Shown: positions 1 to 9,545, counted from the first letter of the stretch. The stretch is DNA of 64,000 nt from Deltaproteobacteria bacterium (GCA_024233595.1 JACKPK010000008.1:1-64000), one strand, 5' to 3'. Translations and numbers: made by a program. Notes: generated by a model not told the origin, from the letters alone.

Positions 1-1282
1 CATTCACGCAATAGTAGATGGCTTTTTCTTTTTTGATTTGAGCGCTGCACACTGGGCATTGCGTGGGCGGGGTGATAGCGCCCGCATTTTTTTTACGTTT
101 TTTAAGGTCAACCTCCACAACAGCAGGGATGACATCACCAGCGCGCGCGACTTTAACGGTGTCGCCAACACGCACGTCTTTTTGTTGCACGTAATCGAAG
201 TTGTGTAAGGTGGCACGACTCACGGTGACACCACCAATGTCGACAGGCAACAAAATGGCAACCGGTGTGATGGCTCCTGTGCGACCAACCTGCCAGGCAA
301 CTTCTTCTAAAATGGTGCTCTCTTTGCGCGCGGCAAATTTGAGCGCGCAAGCGTAGCGTGGTGAGCGAGCCTTGGTGCCCAATTCTTTTTGATCTTTGAG
401 GGTGTTGAGTTTGATCACCAGGCCGTCAATTTCGTAGGGCAGGTCATCGCGTTCTGTTTCCAATTGGCTTTGCAGAGTCATGATCTCATCGACCGATTGG
501 ACGATGGGGTGAAAGCCGCCGGTTTCAAAACCAAATTGTTTTAAAGATTGGATGACCTCGGCTTGGGTTTGTGGTGTGAAATCATCTGAGCTGAATTGCA
601 CATCGTAGCAGTAAAGGGTCAGAGGTCGTTTAGCGGTAATGCTGTGATCCAGTTGGCGTAAAGAACCGCTGGCTGCGTTACGTGGGTTTGCAAAACTGGC
701 TTTGCCTTCTTCGGTCAGCGATTTGTTCAAAGCAAAAAAATCACTGAGCTTGTAAAGCACTTCGCCACGGATTTGTAAAAACGCAGGCGCTTTGCCTTTG
801 AGTTTTTGGGGCAGGGTTTTAATGGTTTTGAGATTGTCGGTGATGTTTTCGCCGACAGCACCATCGCCACGCGTAGCCCCGGTTGTGAACACGCCGTTTT
901 CGTAAACAAGGCTCACAGAAACGCCGTCGAATTTATACTCGCAAGCGTACTCCAAATTTTCTTTGTCTAATTCTTTTTTGATGCGTTTATCAAAAGCCTC
1001 AAGATCCTCTTGAGTAAAAAGCGAATCTAAACTTAGCAAGGGGCTTTTGTGTGTGACCTTTGAAAAACCACTCGACACAGTTCCCGACACGCTTTGCGTT
1101 GGTGAATCGGGCAGCGCCAATTCTGGAAATTCTTCTTCGAGTTTTTTGAGCTGCAAAAAAAGCGCATCATAAGCGGCATCGGAAATGCTTGGTTTTTGTT
1201 TTTGGTAATAGAGCTCGTCGTGTTTTTTGATTTCTTTGGCAAGCGCTGCCATTTTTTGCTGAACCTGATCGCTGGTCACGGT
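1..1282 (-). CDS. ligA: NAD-dependent DNA ligase LigA (3' part beyond window)
   Basis: Joins nicks in duplex DNA using NAD+, in replication and repair. The visible 427 residues cover the N-terminal Ia domain, the adenylation domain with the catalytic lysine in EYKFDG (about residue 116), the OB domain (VGRTGAITPVA) and the start of the four-cysteine zinc finger (CPVC). The family is usually about 670 residues, so roughly 240, including the HhH and BRCT domains, lie off the left edge. I chose a GTG start at 1280-1282 because GAGGAG lies 8-9 bases upstream; an in-frame ATG at 1252 has no such site. It is divergent from the methyltransferase gene on its right. Identification is secure. Confidence 0.96.
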
Positions 1283-1485
1283 TTTTACTCCTCTGGATAC
1301 AAAGACATGATGAGATTTACCCATTCACTTAAAACGCTTTTTCAGGATTCTCAATGGAAGTCTTTAAAATTGCGACGTTTTCTTGAGAAAATGCACTTGT
1401 TTCGCAGATCATTCGATTATAGGGAGATAGGCAGAAGAAACGATAAGAAGTATTTAGACTCTTGAACGCAATACAGAGGTTTATC

Positions 1486-2802
1486 ATGGCCAACAACAAG
1501 CGCATGCCCATCAGCCGAGCACGTTATCATCTGGTTCCGCTATTAAACGATCTTTTTTCCAAAAAGGCATTTTCAGGTCATAAAATTGATCAGGTTTTAA
1601 AAGAAAATCATTTGTCAGACAAAGACCGCGCTTTGTTCACCGAACTTTTTTATGGTTTTTTGCGCTTTGGTCATCGCTTGCTTTACTTCGTCGATAAATT
1701 CTTACCAAACCCAGAAAAACTCCCCATCAAACTCAAATGGGCTTTGGCCATTGGTTTTTATCAAAAATTGTATCTCTCTAAAATTCCAGACCACGCCATT
1801 GTGAACGAGACAGTCGAGATCGCGCGGCATTTTATTGATCCCAAAACCATGCCGAAGGTGGCCAATGCGGTCATGAAAAAATTTTTAGAGCATCATCATC
1901 GTTTCGAAAATCTTGAAGACGAACCGATGTGGGTGCAGACCTCTTTTCCAAAATGGATGGCTGATTATTTAAGCGAGATGTGGACGCCCATTAAGTTTTT
2001 TCAAATCGCACAAGCGCTTAACGTGGCGTCACCCACTTACATTCGCGTCAACCAAACGCGTGTGAGTGAGCAAAAGCTCATCATGAATCTGCAAAAAGAA
2101 GGCATTCACGCTGAGCAAACTTCCTTGCCAAACTGTTTGGTGTTGCCCTCCATTTCACTTTCGCCAAAAGACATTCCTGGTTACCACAGTGGCCATTGGA
2201 CCATTCAGAACATGGCCAGCCAACGCATTGTGCGTTACCTTAACCCAGAAGAAGGTGATGTCATTTTAGATGCCTGTTGTGGTTATGGTGGCAAAACCTT
2301 GCAGCTGGCAGAAATCTTAAAAGACAAAGCCACCATTGAATACCACGACATCATCGAGAAAAAAATGCACGCTGTTGATGTTCGCGCAGAGAAAATGGGG
2401 TTCAAGCATGTCGCGCGCGTGCAAGGCTTTGAGCCAAAATACGATCGCATTCTTTTAGACGCGCCTTGTTCGGGTTTGGGAACAATCTCTTCTCATCCCG
2501 AGATCAAATGGTTTCGTTCCAAAGAAGACATTCAAGAACAAAACCAAAAGCAATTGGCGGTGCTTAAAGAATACAGTCAGTATTTAAAGCCAGGTGGCAC
2601 TTTGCTTTATGCGGTTTGTTCCATCGATAAAAACGAAGGCGAAGGAATCATCAAAACATTCCTTGCCGAAAACAACGACTTTGAATTCGACAGCAGTTTG
2701 GAAACAACCTTTTTGGACATGGAGTACGGGACTTACCTTTTGCCAACAGACAAAGGGGAGTCAGGGTACTTTTTTTCACGACTGATTAAAAAGGCCGCTT
2801 GA
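1486..2802 (+). CDS. rsmB: RsmB/NOL1/NOP2/Sun-family rRNA (cytosine-C5) methyltransferase
   Basis: SAM-dependent RNA m5C methyltransferase, probably acting on 16S rRNA. The N-terminal third is an NusB-like helical region (KDRALFTELFYGFLRFGHR). The C-terminal Rossmann domain has the SAM loop DACCGYGGKT, the motif IV cysteine in DAPCSGLGT and the catalytic motif VI cysteine in AVCSIDKNEGEG. The ATG at 1486 follows CAGAGG at good spacing; an upstream in-frame TTG at 1462 would add eight residues but has no ribosome site. At 438 residues it matches RsmB proteins. The next kinase gene begins 7 bases after the stop, so the two are probably cotranscribed. The exact target base is inferred from the family. 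Confidence 0.88.
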   Translation: MANNKRMPISRARYHLVPLLNDLFSKKAFSGHKIDQVLKENHLSDKDRALFTELFYGFLRFGHRLLYFVDKFLPNPEKLPIKLKWALAIGFYQKLYLSKIPDHAIVNETVEIARHFIDPKTMPKVANAVMKKFLEHHHRFENLEDEPMWVQTSFPKWMADYLSEMWTPIKFFQIAQALNVASPTYIRVNQTRVSEQKLIMNLQKEGIHAEQTSLPNCLVLPSISLSPKDIPGYHSGHWTIQNMASQRIVRYLNPEEGDVILDACCGYGGKTLQLAEILKDKATIEYHDIIEKKMHAVDVRAEKMGFKHVARVQGFEPKYDRILLDAPCSGLGTISSHPEIKWFRSKEDIQEQNQKQLAVLKEYSQYLKPGGTLLYAVCSIDKNEGEGIIKTFLAENNDFEFDSSLETTFLDMEYGTYLLPTDKGESGYFFSRLIKKAA

Positions 2803-2809
2803 TTGCGTC

Positions 2810-4648
2810 ATGCCAGATAAAAAACAAAAATTAGGCCAATACACTTTGCTCGAAAAAATCGCGCAGGGTGGTATGGCTCAGGTTTTTAAAGCCCTTACGG
2901 TGGATCCGAGCGGTTTCAAGCGCTTGGTGGTCATCAAGCGCATTCTGCCGCATATTTCTGCGGATCCCGAGTACGTCGAGATGCTTGTTGATGAAGCCAA
3001 AATCGCCGTGAACTTCACGCATGGCAATATCGCGCAGATTTACGATTTAGGGCGCGTGAACGATGATTACTTCATTGTCATGGAATACGTCGATGGCAAA
3101 ACGCTCAGTCAAATTCGCAAACGCCTCACACAAATCGGCCAACGCTTTCCCTTAGATATTTTGCTCTATATCTTTATCGAGCTTTGTCGCGGCTTGAGTT
3201 ACATTCATAACAAAAAAGATGATCATGGCCATTCTATGGGGGTTGTGCATCGCGATATCTCTCCGCAAAATGTCATTTTATCTTATGCAGGCAACATCAA
3301 GGTCATTGATTTTGGTGTGGCCAAAGCGCACAACAAAGAAGGGCAAACGCAGTCGGGGGTGCTCAAAGGAAAATTTGCTTACATGTCGCCAGAACAAAGT
3401 CGTGGCGAAGGCATTGATCATCGTTCTGATGTTTTTTCGGCAGGCACTTTGCTCTGGGAAATGGCAACAGGAGAACGTTTATTCAAAAAGAAAACCAATC
3501 AAGACACCGTGCAAGCTGTGCGTAAGGCGCGTTTCGAAAGCGCCAAAGAATTGCGTTCAGATTTGCCAGAGGACTTCGATAAAATCGTTAAGAAAGCGCT
3601 GCAAAAAGCGGCGCGCAACCGTTACCAAGACGCCATGGAGATGGCGCGTGATTGCGAAAAACTTTTGATCGCGGTCAATCCTGAGTTCAAGCCCATTCAA
3701 GCGGCCGAATTTTTATTTAAGCTCTTTGGTCCCGAAGCTGACGAAAAAGCACTGCCCAATCCTTTGTTCGAAAAAGAAAAAACCCCAGTGACAGCAGTGC
3801 ATTTAAACAAACCTCGTGCAAATGAGGACCGCGAAGATGTGACCATTCGCGAAGCAAGAGACGAGGTCACGCCGGCTTTTGCGATCAAAGAACGCATAAA
3901 GAAACGTGCTTGGCCTTGGTTAACGGGCTTTGCGATTTTTCTTGTTGGGTGTTTTTTTATTTACCAACTGATCGTTGGCAAAGTGGAAAAAGCCAGTGTG
4001 GTCTTTAAGGGGCTTCCAGAAAACGCGCGTGTGTTTTTAAATGGAGAAGCGGCAGCTCTTGATGACAGCAAGATTTTTTTAGCACCAGAAACGCAGTGGC
4101 AGTTTCGAGTGCAGGCTCCGGACTACAAAGATTGGGAAAAAACGCTTGTGCTCAAACCCATGGAGGAGCGCGTTTTGCAAATCGATTTGGAATCCAAGCT
4201 TGCTAAAACGGCAAACTTGATCATCAGCACCATTCCTCCTGGTGCCACTGTTTATCTTAACAACACCGAGTGGCGTTTTAAAACGCCGGTGGTGATCAAA
4301 AATCTCCCGAGCAATCAGATTCACAAAGTGGGATTGTTTTTAGAAAAGTTTCGGTTTTTTTCTCAAGAGATCAAACTAGAAGCCGGACAAGACAATCGTT
4401 TTGAACATCATTTTGTGATGAATTTTGCGTTTCTGGCGATCACCACCAACCCGATGGGCGCAAATGTCACCATCAATGGGCAGAGCATGGGACGCACGCC
4501 TTTTCAAAATCATTTGCCGCCAGATGAAGAGCTGGAGCTATCAGTTTCAAAAGAAGGCTATCAGAGCGTTTCAGAGGTGATTTTGCTGAAAGCGGGTGAA
4601 GAACGGCAATTGCAATTTGAGTTAAAAAAATTGCCAGATAGTGAGTAG
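2810..4648 (+). CDS. Membrane Ser/Thr protein kinase with PEGA repeats
   Basis: Hanks-type kinase of 612 residues. The cytoplasmic kinase domain (about 8-285) has a glycine-rich loop AQGGMAQVFK, ATP-binding lysine K43 in VVIKRI, catalytic HRDISPQN (D149), DFG at 167-169 and the MSPEQ segment. One membrane helix at about 364-386 (WPWLTGFAIFLVGCFFIYQL) is followed by three PEGA-type beta modules (PENARVFLNG, PPGATVYLNN, PMGANVTING), presumably periplasmic or envelope-facing. This is the architecture of many deltaproteobacterial Pkn kinases, in which PEGA modules are thought to bind surface ligands. The FHA-GGDEF gene downstream is a plausible phospho-threonine-binding partner; that link is inference. 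Confidence 0.93.
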   Translation: MPDKKQKLGQYTLLEKIAQGGMAQVFKALTVDPSGFKRLVVIKRILPHISADPEYVEMLVDEAKIAVNFTHGNIAQIYDLGRVNDDYFIVMEYVDGKTLSQIRKRLTQIGQRFPLDILLYIFIELCRGLSYIHNKKDDHGHSMGVVHRDISPQNVILSYAGNIKVIDFGVAKAHNKEGQTQSGVLKGKFAYMSPEQSRGEGIDHRSDVFSAGTLLWEMATGERLFKKKTNQDTVQAVRKARFESAKELRSDLPEDFDKIVKKALQKAARNRYQDAMEMARDCEKLLIAVNPEFKPIQAAEFLFKLFGPEADEKALPNPLFEKEKTPVTAVHLNKPRANEDREDVTIREARDEVTPAFAIKERIKKRAWPWLTGFAIFLVGCFFIYQLIVGKVEKASVVFKGLPENARVFLNGEAAALDDSKIFLAPETQWQFRVQAPDYKDWEKTLVLKPMEERVLQIDLESKLAKTANLIISTIPPGATVYLNNTEWRFKTPVVIKNLPSNQIHKVGLFLEKFRFFSQEIKLEAGQDNRFEHHFVMNFAFLAITTNPMGANVTINGQSMGRTPFQNHLPPDEELELSVSKEGYQSVSEVILLKAGEERQLQFELKKLPDSE

Positions 4649-4687
4649 TGTGCTTGTTGTAGTGCGTTTTTAAAAGACGAGATAGTG

Positions 4688-4720
4688 GGTGATTCTTTTC
4701 TCATCATTCTATATAATAAT
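4688..4720 (+). promoter_or_regulatory. Possible sigma70-type promoter before the FHA-GGDEF gene
   Basis: A perfect TATAAT sits at 4712-4717, 20 bases before the ATG, within an AT-rich stretch of the 89-bp gap after the kinase gene. No good TTGACA-like box is visible at the right spacing (GTGATT at 4689-4694 is the nearest), so this is tentative. Confidence 0.3.
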
Positions 4721-4737
4721 ACTAGTTTAGGTCTTTT

Positions 4738-5631
4738 ATGGATGAAACCATCATTGCCAATTTGGACGATATTGATACCGGCGACGAAACCGAGCCGTAT
4801 TTGATCATTGTGGCCGGAAATCATTTGGGCAAACTTTTTAACATTGCCGATCGTGATGAAGTCGTTGCGGGTCGCTCTCCAGAATGTGATATCTGGATCG
4901 AGGATAGCACCATTTCGCGTAAGCATTTTCTTATCCGCAAAGAAGAAAAGGGTTACATCATTCAAGATCTTAAATCGACCAATGGCACCTTTGTGAACAC
5001 CAAACGAGTCGAAACAGAGCAAATCAGGCCTGGCGATAAAATTCAGATCTCAAAAGAAACCATCATACAATTCGATTTTTTTGATGAGAACCGCAAAATT
5101 TCCGAGCAGCGTCGTTACGAAATGGGTGTCAAAGATCCTGTGACCAACGCGTACAACAAGAGTTTCTTTTTGCAACGTATCTCCGACGAATTTTCTTTTA
5201 GTGTGCGTCAGAACATCCCGATGTCGATCCTCATGCTCGACATCGACTTCTTTAAAATGATCAACGACACGCACGGGCATTTGGCCGGAGACAAAGTTTT
5301 GCAGCACATCAGTTCTGTGATTCAGGGCATGATCCGCAGTGACGATGTCTTTTGTCGTTATGGTGGCGAGGAATTTGTCATCATCATGCGCAACACCGGG
5401 TGCCAGGCGGCTGTTAATTTGGCAGAGCGCATACGCCGCAAAATCGAAGCGGAGCAAATTTTGTACGATGACAAAATCATCAAGGTCACTGTGTCTATTG
5501 GGGTTTCCACCGTGCAAGATAATAATTTTCGCGATTACGTGTCTCTCATCAAAGAGGCCGATCGTTACTTGTATCAATCAAAAGGGGGCGGGCGCAATCG
5601 CGTGAGTGCTGTTTGTCTGCCGCAGATCTAA
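4738..5631 (+). CDS. FHA-domain diguanylate cyclase (GGDEF)
   Basis: Makes cyclic di-GMP from GTP. Residues 25-115 form an FHA phosphopeptide-binding domain (GRSPECDIWI, TISRKHFLI, LKSTNGTFVN). Residues 130-297 form a GGDEF domain with DIDFFKMINDTHGH and the active-site signature GGEEF (209-213). RSDD (200-203) lies exactly five residues before the signature and matches the RxxD product-inhibition site, so the enzyme looks active and feedback-controlled. FHA-GGDEF is the arrangement of DgcB of Bdellovibrio bacteriovorus, which is linked to prey invasion there. Orthology here is inferred from architecture only. The neighbouring PEGA kinase could supply the phosphorylated ligand. The stop overlaps the tilS start (TAATG). 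Confidence 0.93.
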   Translation: MDETIIANLDDIDTGDETEPYLIIVAGNHLGKLFNIADRDEVVAGRSPECDIWIEDSTISRKHFLIRKEEKGYIIQDLKSTNGTFVNTKRVETEQIRPGDKIQISKETIIQFDFFDENRKISEQRRYEMGVKDPVTNAYNKSFFLQRISDEFSFSVRQNIPMSILMLDIDFFKMINDTHGHLAGDKVLQHISSVIQGMIRSDDVFCRYGGEEFVIIMRNTGCQAAVNLAERIRRKIEAEQILYDDKIIKVTVSIGVSTVQDNNFRDYVSLIKEADRYLYQSKGGGRNRVSAVCLPQI

Positions 5632-6548
5632 TGAGCGTTTTGCAGCTCTTTTCTCAGTCTGAAATCAAAGTTCTGTGCAAACACCAATCTTGTGTTTTGT
5701 TGTCGGGTGGGCCGGATTCTGTTTTTCTTTTTTACCAATGTTTAAAATGGCGCGAGGAGTTTGGATTCAATTTCATGGCCTTTCACGCTAATCACGGTTT
5801 GCGTGGCAAAGAGTCAGATGATGACGAAGGTTTTGTGCGCGAACTTTGTGCGCAGCACAAGGTGAATCTGATCGTTCATCATTATCACATGACAAACACA
5901 GCGGGCATTCAAGCCAAAGCCCGTTCCATGCGCCTAGAAAGCATGACGAAGGTCCAGCAAAAAGAGGGCATTCGTTTTTTCTTAAGCGCCCATCACACAG
6001 ACGATTTTTTAGAAACCTTGGTGATGAAGCAGGGGCGTGGGAGTGGTTTTTCTGGGGCACAGGGCATACGGCGTGTGCAACGACTGCGTTTTAAAGATCA
6101 GAGTGACTTTTATTTGCTGCGTCCTCTTTTGTGTCTCGATAAAAAATTCATCTTAGAAAGTTTACACCAGGAGCAAAGGCCTTATCGAATCGATGCCAGC
6201 AACCTGTCCGATAAATACCTACGCAATCGGGTGCGCAAGCAATTGCAAATACCAGAGCCGCAAAAGCTATTGAACGCAGCCACTTTGTTGCAGGGCGTGA
6301 ACGCGTATTTGGATGATCGGGTTTGGAGCATGGCGAAATCCATTGGGCCGCTTGTTCCGGAAATGCTTTGGCAAAGCTGGCCACAAGAGCTTCAATTCCG
6401 GTATCTGCGTTTTTTCTTTTCACGCATGGGCTGCGTCACCCAGCTGGAAAAAAAGCATTTTGTGCTTTTTGAAAAACAAGGCGCTTTTAACCTGGGCCGC
6501 TTTCATGTGCGGAAAAAGCGCCAGTCTGTGCAGATCTACAAAACATGA
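5631..6548 (+). CDS. tilS: tRNA(Ile)-lysidine synthase TilS
   Basis: Converts C34 of tRNA-Ile(CAU) to lysidine, using ATP and lysine, so that AUA codons are read as isoleucine; usually essential. The N-terminal PP-loop ATPase has LLSGGPDSVFLF; HANHGLRGKESD and LSAHHTDDFLETLVM are the other ATPase-domain motifs. The protein is 305 residues, so the C-terminal substrate-binding region is shorter than in E. coli. I chose the ATG at 5631, which overlaps the previous stop by one base; an in-frame TTG at 5613 is less likely. The stop codon lies inside the left terminal repeat of the adjacent transposase element. Partial degraded copies of the 3' end occur at 9.5-10.05 kb. Confidence 0.92.
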   Translation: MSVLQLFSQSEIKVLCKHQSCVLLSGGPDSVFLFYQCLKWREEFGFNFMAFHANHGLRGKESDDDEGFVRELCAQHKVNLIVHHYHMTNTAGIQAKARSMRLESMTKVQQKEGIRFFLSAHHTDDFLETLVMKQGRGSGFSGAQGIRRVQRLRFKDQSDFYLLRPLLCLDKKFILESLHQEQRPYRIDASNLSDKYLRNRVRKQLQIPEPQKLLNAATLLQGVNAYLDDRVWSMAKSIGPLVPEMLWQSWPQELQFRYLRFFFSRMGCVTQLEKKHFVLFEKQGAFNLGRFHVRKKRQSVQIYKT

Positions 6549-7662
6549 CGAAGGTCCAACTCACAGTCCCAAGAGAGAGACTATTTGAGACCGACCTGAG
6601 ACTAGCTCGAGGCTTCAATTTAATTTTCTTTTGAAATCAGTTGTTTAACTAAGTTTATACTTTGGCATACTTCCTGCTTTTATCATGAGCATGGCTAATC
6701 ATGCTCGTAAAATTTTAATTCAAGCTGGTGATATGTTTCATGTGACTTGGAAATGTCACAACGGCGATTTCTTATTGTCTTCTGAATTTGCAAAGCAGCT
6801 CTATTACAAACTACTCTTAAAATACAAAGACGACTATCAAATGCAGTTCTATTCCTACTGTTTCATGGACAATCACCCGCATTTAACGGGCAAATGTGTT
6901 TCCCAAAAACTCATGTCAGATTTTTTTAGAGTGGTGAATTCCTGTTTTGCCAAAACCATGAACAAATACTTAAAGCGGAGAGGGCAAATGGTCATGGATC
7001 GCTTTAAATCTCCTGTGATTGAAACCCAAGTCGATTTAAAAAAGGTCATGATCTACAATGACATGAATCCATCCAGAACAGTGAATGGCACGCATCCAAA
7101 GGATTTTCGTTGGTCTTCCTACAGGCACTACGCTTATGGCAGAAAAGATCCACTGTTAACAGACCCACCTTGTTACCAAGAGTTGGGAGATTCAGAAAAA
7201 GAGCGCCAGCAAGCGTATCGAAAAATGATTCAAGAGATCTTTGAAACAGATGAGCGTGTTTTGCAAAAATGCCCATATCGAAATGCCAAAGGTAAATGCC
7301 TACCACTCATTGGAGATCCAGTGGCAGTGCAAATCAAGTACAACGAACTCAAAGAAGATTTAAAGCACCGAAAGAAACTCTGGCTAGATCAAAGAAAAAA
7401 GAGAAGGCGGGAATTAGAGGAAGCGTCAAGTCTTTGAAGTAGGTTGAGAAAAATTTAAATCAATGAGCAAATCAAAAGTTTGAGTTCGAAATCTAATAAA
7501 AAATTCAACAAATTTGCGATAAAAACTTATCGATTAGATTCAAGATGTAAACTTCAATTTATCGAGATCTAATGAATGAGTGAAAAATACGTAGATGAAG
7601 CTATCTAAAAAATGAGGATAAGCTAAAAAATTAGCTGCAGGGCAAAAGAACCTTCGTCATGA
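6544..7662 (+). mobile_element. Putative REP/RAYT-type element bounded by 12-bp inverted ends
   Basis: The transposase gene is bracketed by CATGACGAAGGT at 6544-6555 and its reverse complement at 7650-7661 (ACCTTCGTCATG after one A at 7649). The left copy carries the tilS stop codon. The same 11-bp core recurs at 5943, 9635, 10139 and 11307. HUH/Y1 transposases of the RAYT group act on short palindromic repeats rather than classic inverted ends. The boundaries are therefore a sequence observation, and calling the whole span one element is inference. Confidence 0.5.
6685..7437 (+). CDS. REP-associated tyrosine transposase (RAYT, Y1/HUH family)
   Basis: Single-strand HUH endonuclease/transposase of 250 residues. 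The metal-binding HPH motif is at about 64-66 in YCFMDNHPHL. A conserved region resembling the family's Tyr-containing helix before NP is present in MIYNDMNPSR, followed by the typical WSSYRHYAYG segment. The basic C-terminus (about 220-250) may bind DNA. The first ATG (6685) has no clear ribosome site, and a second ATG lies two codons on. No accessory gene accompanies it. RAYTs are usually domesticated and linked to dispersed palindromic repeats, and candidate repeats lie nearby (9.57-10.15 kb). It looks intact. Confidence 0.85.
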   Translation: MSMANHARKILIQAGDMFHVTWKCHNGDFLLSSEFAKQLYYKLLLKYKDDYQMQFYSYCFMDNHPHLTGKCVSQKLMSDFFRVVNSCFAKTMNKYLKRRGQMVMDRFKSPVIETQVDLKKVMIYNDMNPSRTVNGTHPKDFRWSSYRHYAYGRKDPLLTDPPCYQELGDSEKERQQAYRKMIQEIFETDERVLQKCPYRNAKGKCLPLIGDPVAVQIKYNELKEDLKHRKKLWLDQRKKRRRELEEASSL

Positions 7663-7744
7663 GGGTCTATTTGCTGATGCAAAAAGCTCGATTTTTTGAT
7701 TGTGGTTGAATATGGTTTGTTAAGACAGGAAAAATAAGTTTTAA
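7438..7744. other. Gene-free stretch, right end of the transposase element
   Basis: About 300 bases, AT-rich, with no convincing ORF. It contains the right-hand copy of the 11-bp motif (7650-7660). Beyond that I see no promoter or terminator that I would defend. Confidence 0.5.
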
Positions 7745-9151
7745 TCAGGCATATTCTTCAGCTATCTCTAAATGCTCAGATAAAGTTCTTGTAAAAAATT
7801 CATAAGAATCAATAATAGTTTCAAGTTCTTTGTATTCAACTGATCGAGTATCATACTGAAAGCTAATTGCCTGTTTTAAGCCCGACCGTATTCTATAATG
7901 CACGCTATCTAGTGCTTCCCGTATTCTATCTTCCAAAATATATTTATCATCAATTACATCGTCATTAAATTCGGCAGCCAATTGAGACAAACTTTCATAA
8001 AAAGATCTTTCCATTGCTTCTAGTGCTGTAATTACATCAGACTCAAGAATTCTAGGTTGCTCACGTATTTCTTCAGCTACCAATATTCCACGACCAGCGA
8101 TTTCGGATTGTCTCTGAGCTTTATAAAGTTGATTTTGTACCTCTTTGTTAACGACAATATAATCTGCCCAGTCACTTGTGGCCTCGCGCTCACGTTCAGC
8201 ATCACCATCAAATAAATCGCTATATTCCCAATAAAGTTCTTCTGGCCAAGTAAACGCGTCTCTCAACTCTCTCGCAACTTGTGTTGAATCATCTTGTGGA
8301 ATTTCTTTGTATACAAATACCTCTTCTACTTCGTCATCATCAACGTCAAGTCCATCAACTTTCTCTTTCGCAGATTCAACTAATTCAGCTCCCATGCGGT
8401 GTAGTGATATATCTCTAATTTTTAAATCATAATGATTTCTAAGGAACTCTAAATAGCCCTCAAGAACTCCTTCCCTTCTGGCAACTTCTAATTCAAGTAA
8501 AGTTGCTTGATGATGATCATTAAAAACATGCTCACCATATTCATGAACAGCAACTAAATCAGTATATCGATCGCTCATCTCACCAGCATTAAGAAAAAAG
8601 TTTGTCATTACAAATAACATTCCACCAAAATACATTCCGGCAGAACCGATACTTACTAAATATGGAAATTCCTCTCTTGTAACAGCCGCATATTCAAATT
8701 CTAATCCATGTCCCTGATAAATTTTCTTTTCAGCATTTTGATAAATCTCAGCCCATTGATATGTGATGTCTTTTAGCCCAAGCTCCAGACCTAATTTTTG
8801 AGTTTGTTGCGGCACTAAGCCAAGCCTTAAACCCATCATCATAAAGCCCACATATGGTTCCGTCCGAGATGCAACACTTAAAGAAAGGACAGGAGGGACA
8901 CCTTGTACCTGTTTTGGGAGAGGACTAATTTCTGCATTGAAAACTCTTACGGCCCTAGTTGGCGTATCACTATCATGTAAAGACAGCGCTTTTCCGGTTC
9001 TATGAGATTTACTTGCTACTGATGGATCTGTAATCGTAGTTTGAATACCTACCGTAGCAGGTACTGGAGCACTACTAGCTGTCGCCCGAGCTACAGTGCA
9101 TTCAACAGCCGCTGAGCCTCGAGATACTAAACTTGGTAAAAGTAGTTTCAT
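7745..9151 (-). CDS. Unknown protein with an HEYGEH metal-site-like motif
   Basis: I do not recognise this family. From the ATG at 9149-9151 it has 468 residues. An upstream in-frame TTG at 9235 would add 28 residues including a hydrophobic run (CILFFVIEYY), and neither start has a good ribosome site. The N-terminal 90 residues are Ala/Ser/Thr/Val-rich and low in complexity. The middle has Gly/Met/Phe-rich hydrophobic patches (GFMMMGLRLGL, GMYFGGMLFVM). AVHEYGEHVF followed by DHH resembles a zinc ligand set but is not a canonical HExxH. The C-terminal half is acidic and helical, possibly coiled coil. It is AT-richer than its neighbours and sits alone in an accessory island, suggesting acquisition. 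Confidence 0.6.
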   Translation of the reverse strand: MKLLLPSLVSRGSAAVECTVARATASSAPVPATVGIQTTITDPSVASKSHRTGKALSLHDSDTPTRAVRVFNAEISPLPKQVQGVPPVLSLSVASRTEPYVGFMMMGLRLGLVPQQTQKLGLELGLKDITYQWAEIYQNAEKKIYQGHGLEFEYAAVTREEFPYLVSIGSAGMYFGGMLFVMTNFFLNAGEMSDRYTDLVAVHEYGEHVFNDHHQATLLELEVARREGVLEGYLEFLRNHYDLKIRDISLHRMGAELVESAKEKVDGLDVDDDEVEEVFVYKEIPQDDSTQVARELRDAFTWPEELYWEYSDLFDGDAEREREATSDWADYIVVNKEVQNQLYKAQRQSEIAGRGILVAEEIREQPRILESDVITALEAMERSFYESLSQLAAEFNDDVIDDKYILEDRIREALDSVHYRIRSGLKQAISFQYDTRSVEYKELETIIDSYEFFTRTLSEHLEIAEEYA

Positions 9152-9342
9152 ATAATATTCAATTACAAAAAATAAAATACAGCGGGCAACCAATTGGCCC
9201 TGGAACGGTTCTTCATCCAATTTTGTGAAAGACAAACTTAAAAAGTTGATCTCTCTTTGAATGAAGTCCTTTCTTCAAATTAAGTTGAATTGACTCTGTC
9301 TTTCATCCAGAGCTTTATCCTTCTGTTTTTATTGTCGGCAAC

Positions 9343-9369
9343 AATAAGCTTTACGTTGCTTATTTTTTA
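9343..9369 (+). terminator. Hairpin with T-run (possible terminator)
   Basis: AATAAGC (9343-9349) pairs with GCTTATT (9358-9364), followed by a short T-run. It lies just before the first broken tilS fragment, with no plus-strand gene directly upstream, so it is either an orphan left by rearrangement or a chance structure. Confidence 0.3.
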
Positions 9370-9507
9370 CCGTTTTTTTTTTGATCTCAAGTGCTTGTTT
9401 TTACTTCTTTAAAAAAAAGCACAATCATTCAAAATCTCATCTTTCCACTTTTCCAACGCCCAACAAAACCTTTTCAGATGGAGGCGTTTTTCTGATCAGC
9501 AAATAAA

Positions 9508-9545
9508 CCTTCATGTGCGGAAAAGCGTCTGTAGATCTACAAACA
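9508..9545 (+). repeat. Short remnant of the tilS 3' end
   Basis: This stretch matches the last ~40 bases of tilS (6502-6541) with small deletions. It shares the blocks CTTCATGTGCGGAAAA and GTAGATCTACAAA-like sequence. It precedes repeat A. Confidence 0.65.

Noticed and set aside
1196..1465. Plus-strand ORF overlapping the ligA start
   Set aside because: It is antisense to a well-supported ligase N-terminus and has no recognisable domain.
5050..5577. Long antisense ORF opposite the diguanylate cyclase (175 codons)
   Set aside because: It is a shadow of a well-supported gene, rich in His/Asp/Val from codon complementarity, without a ribosome site or known motif.
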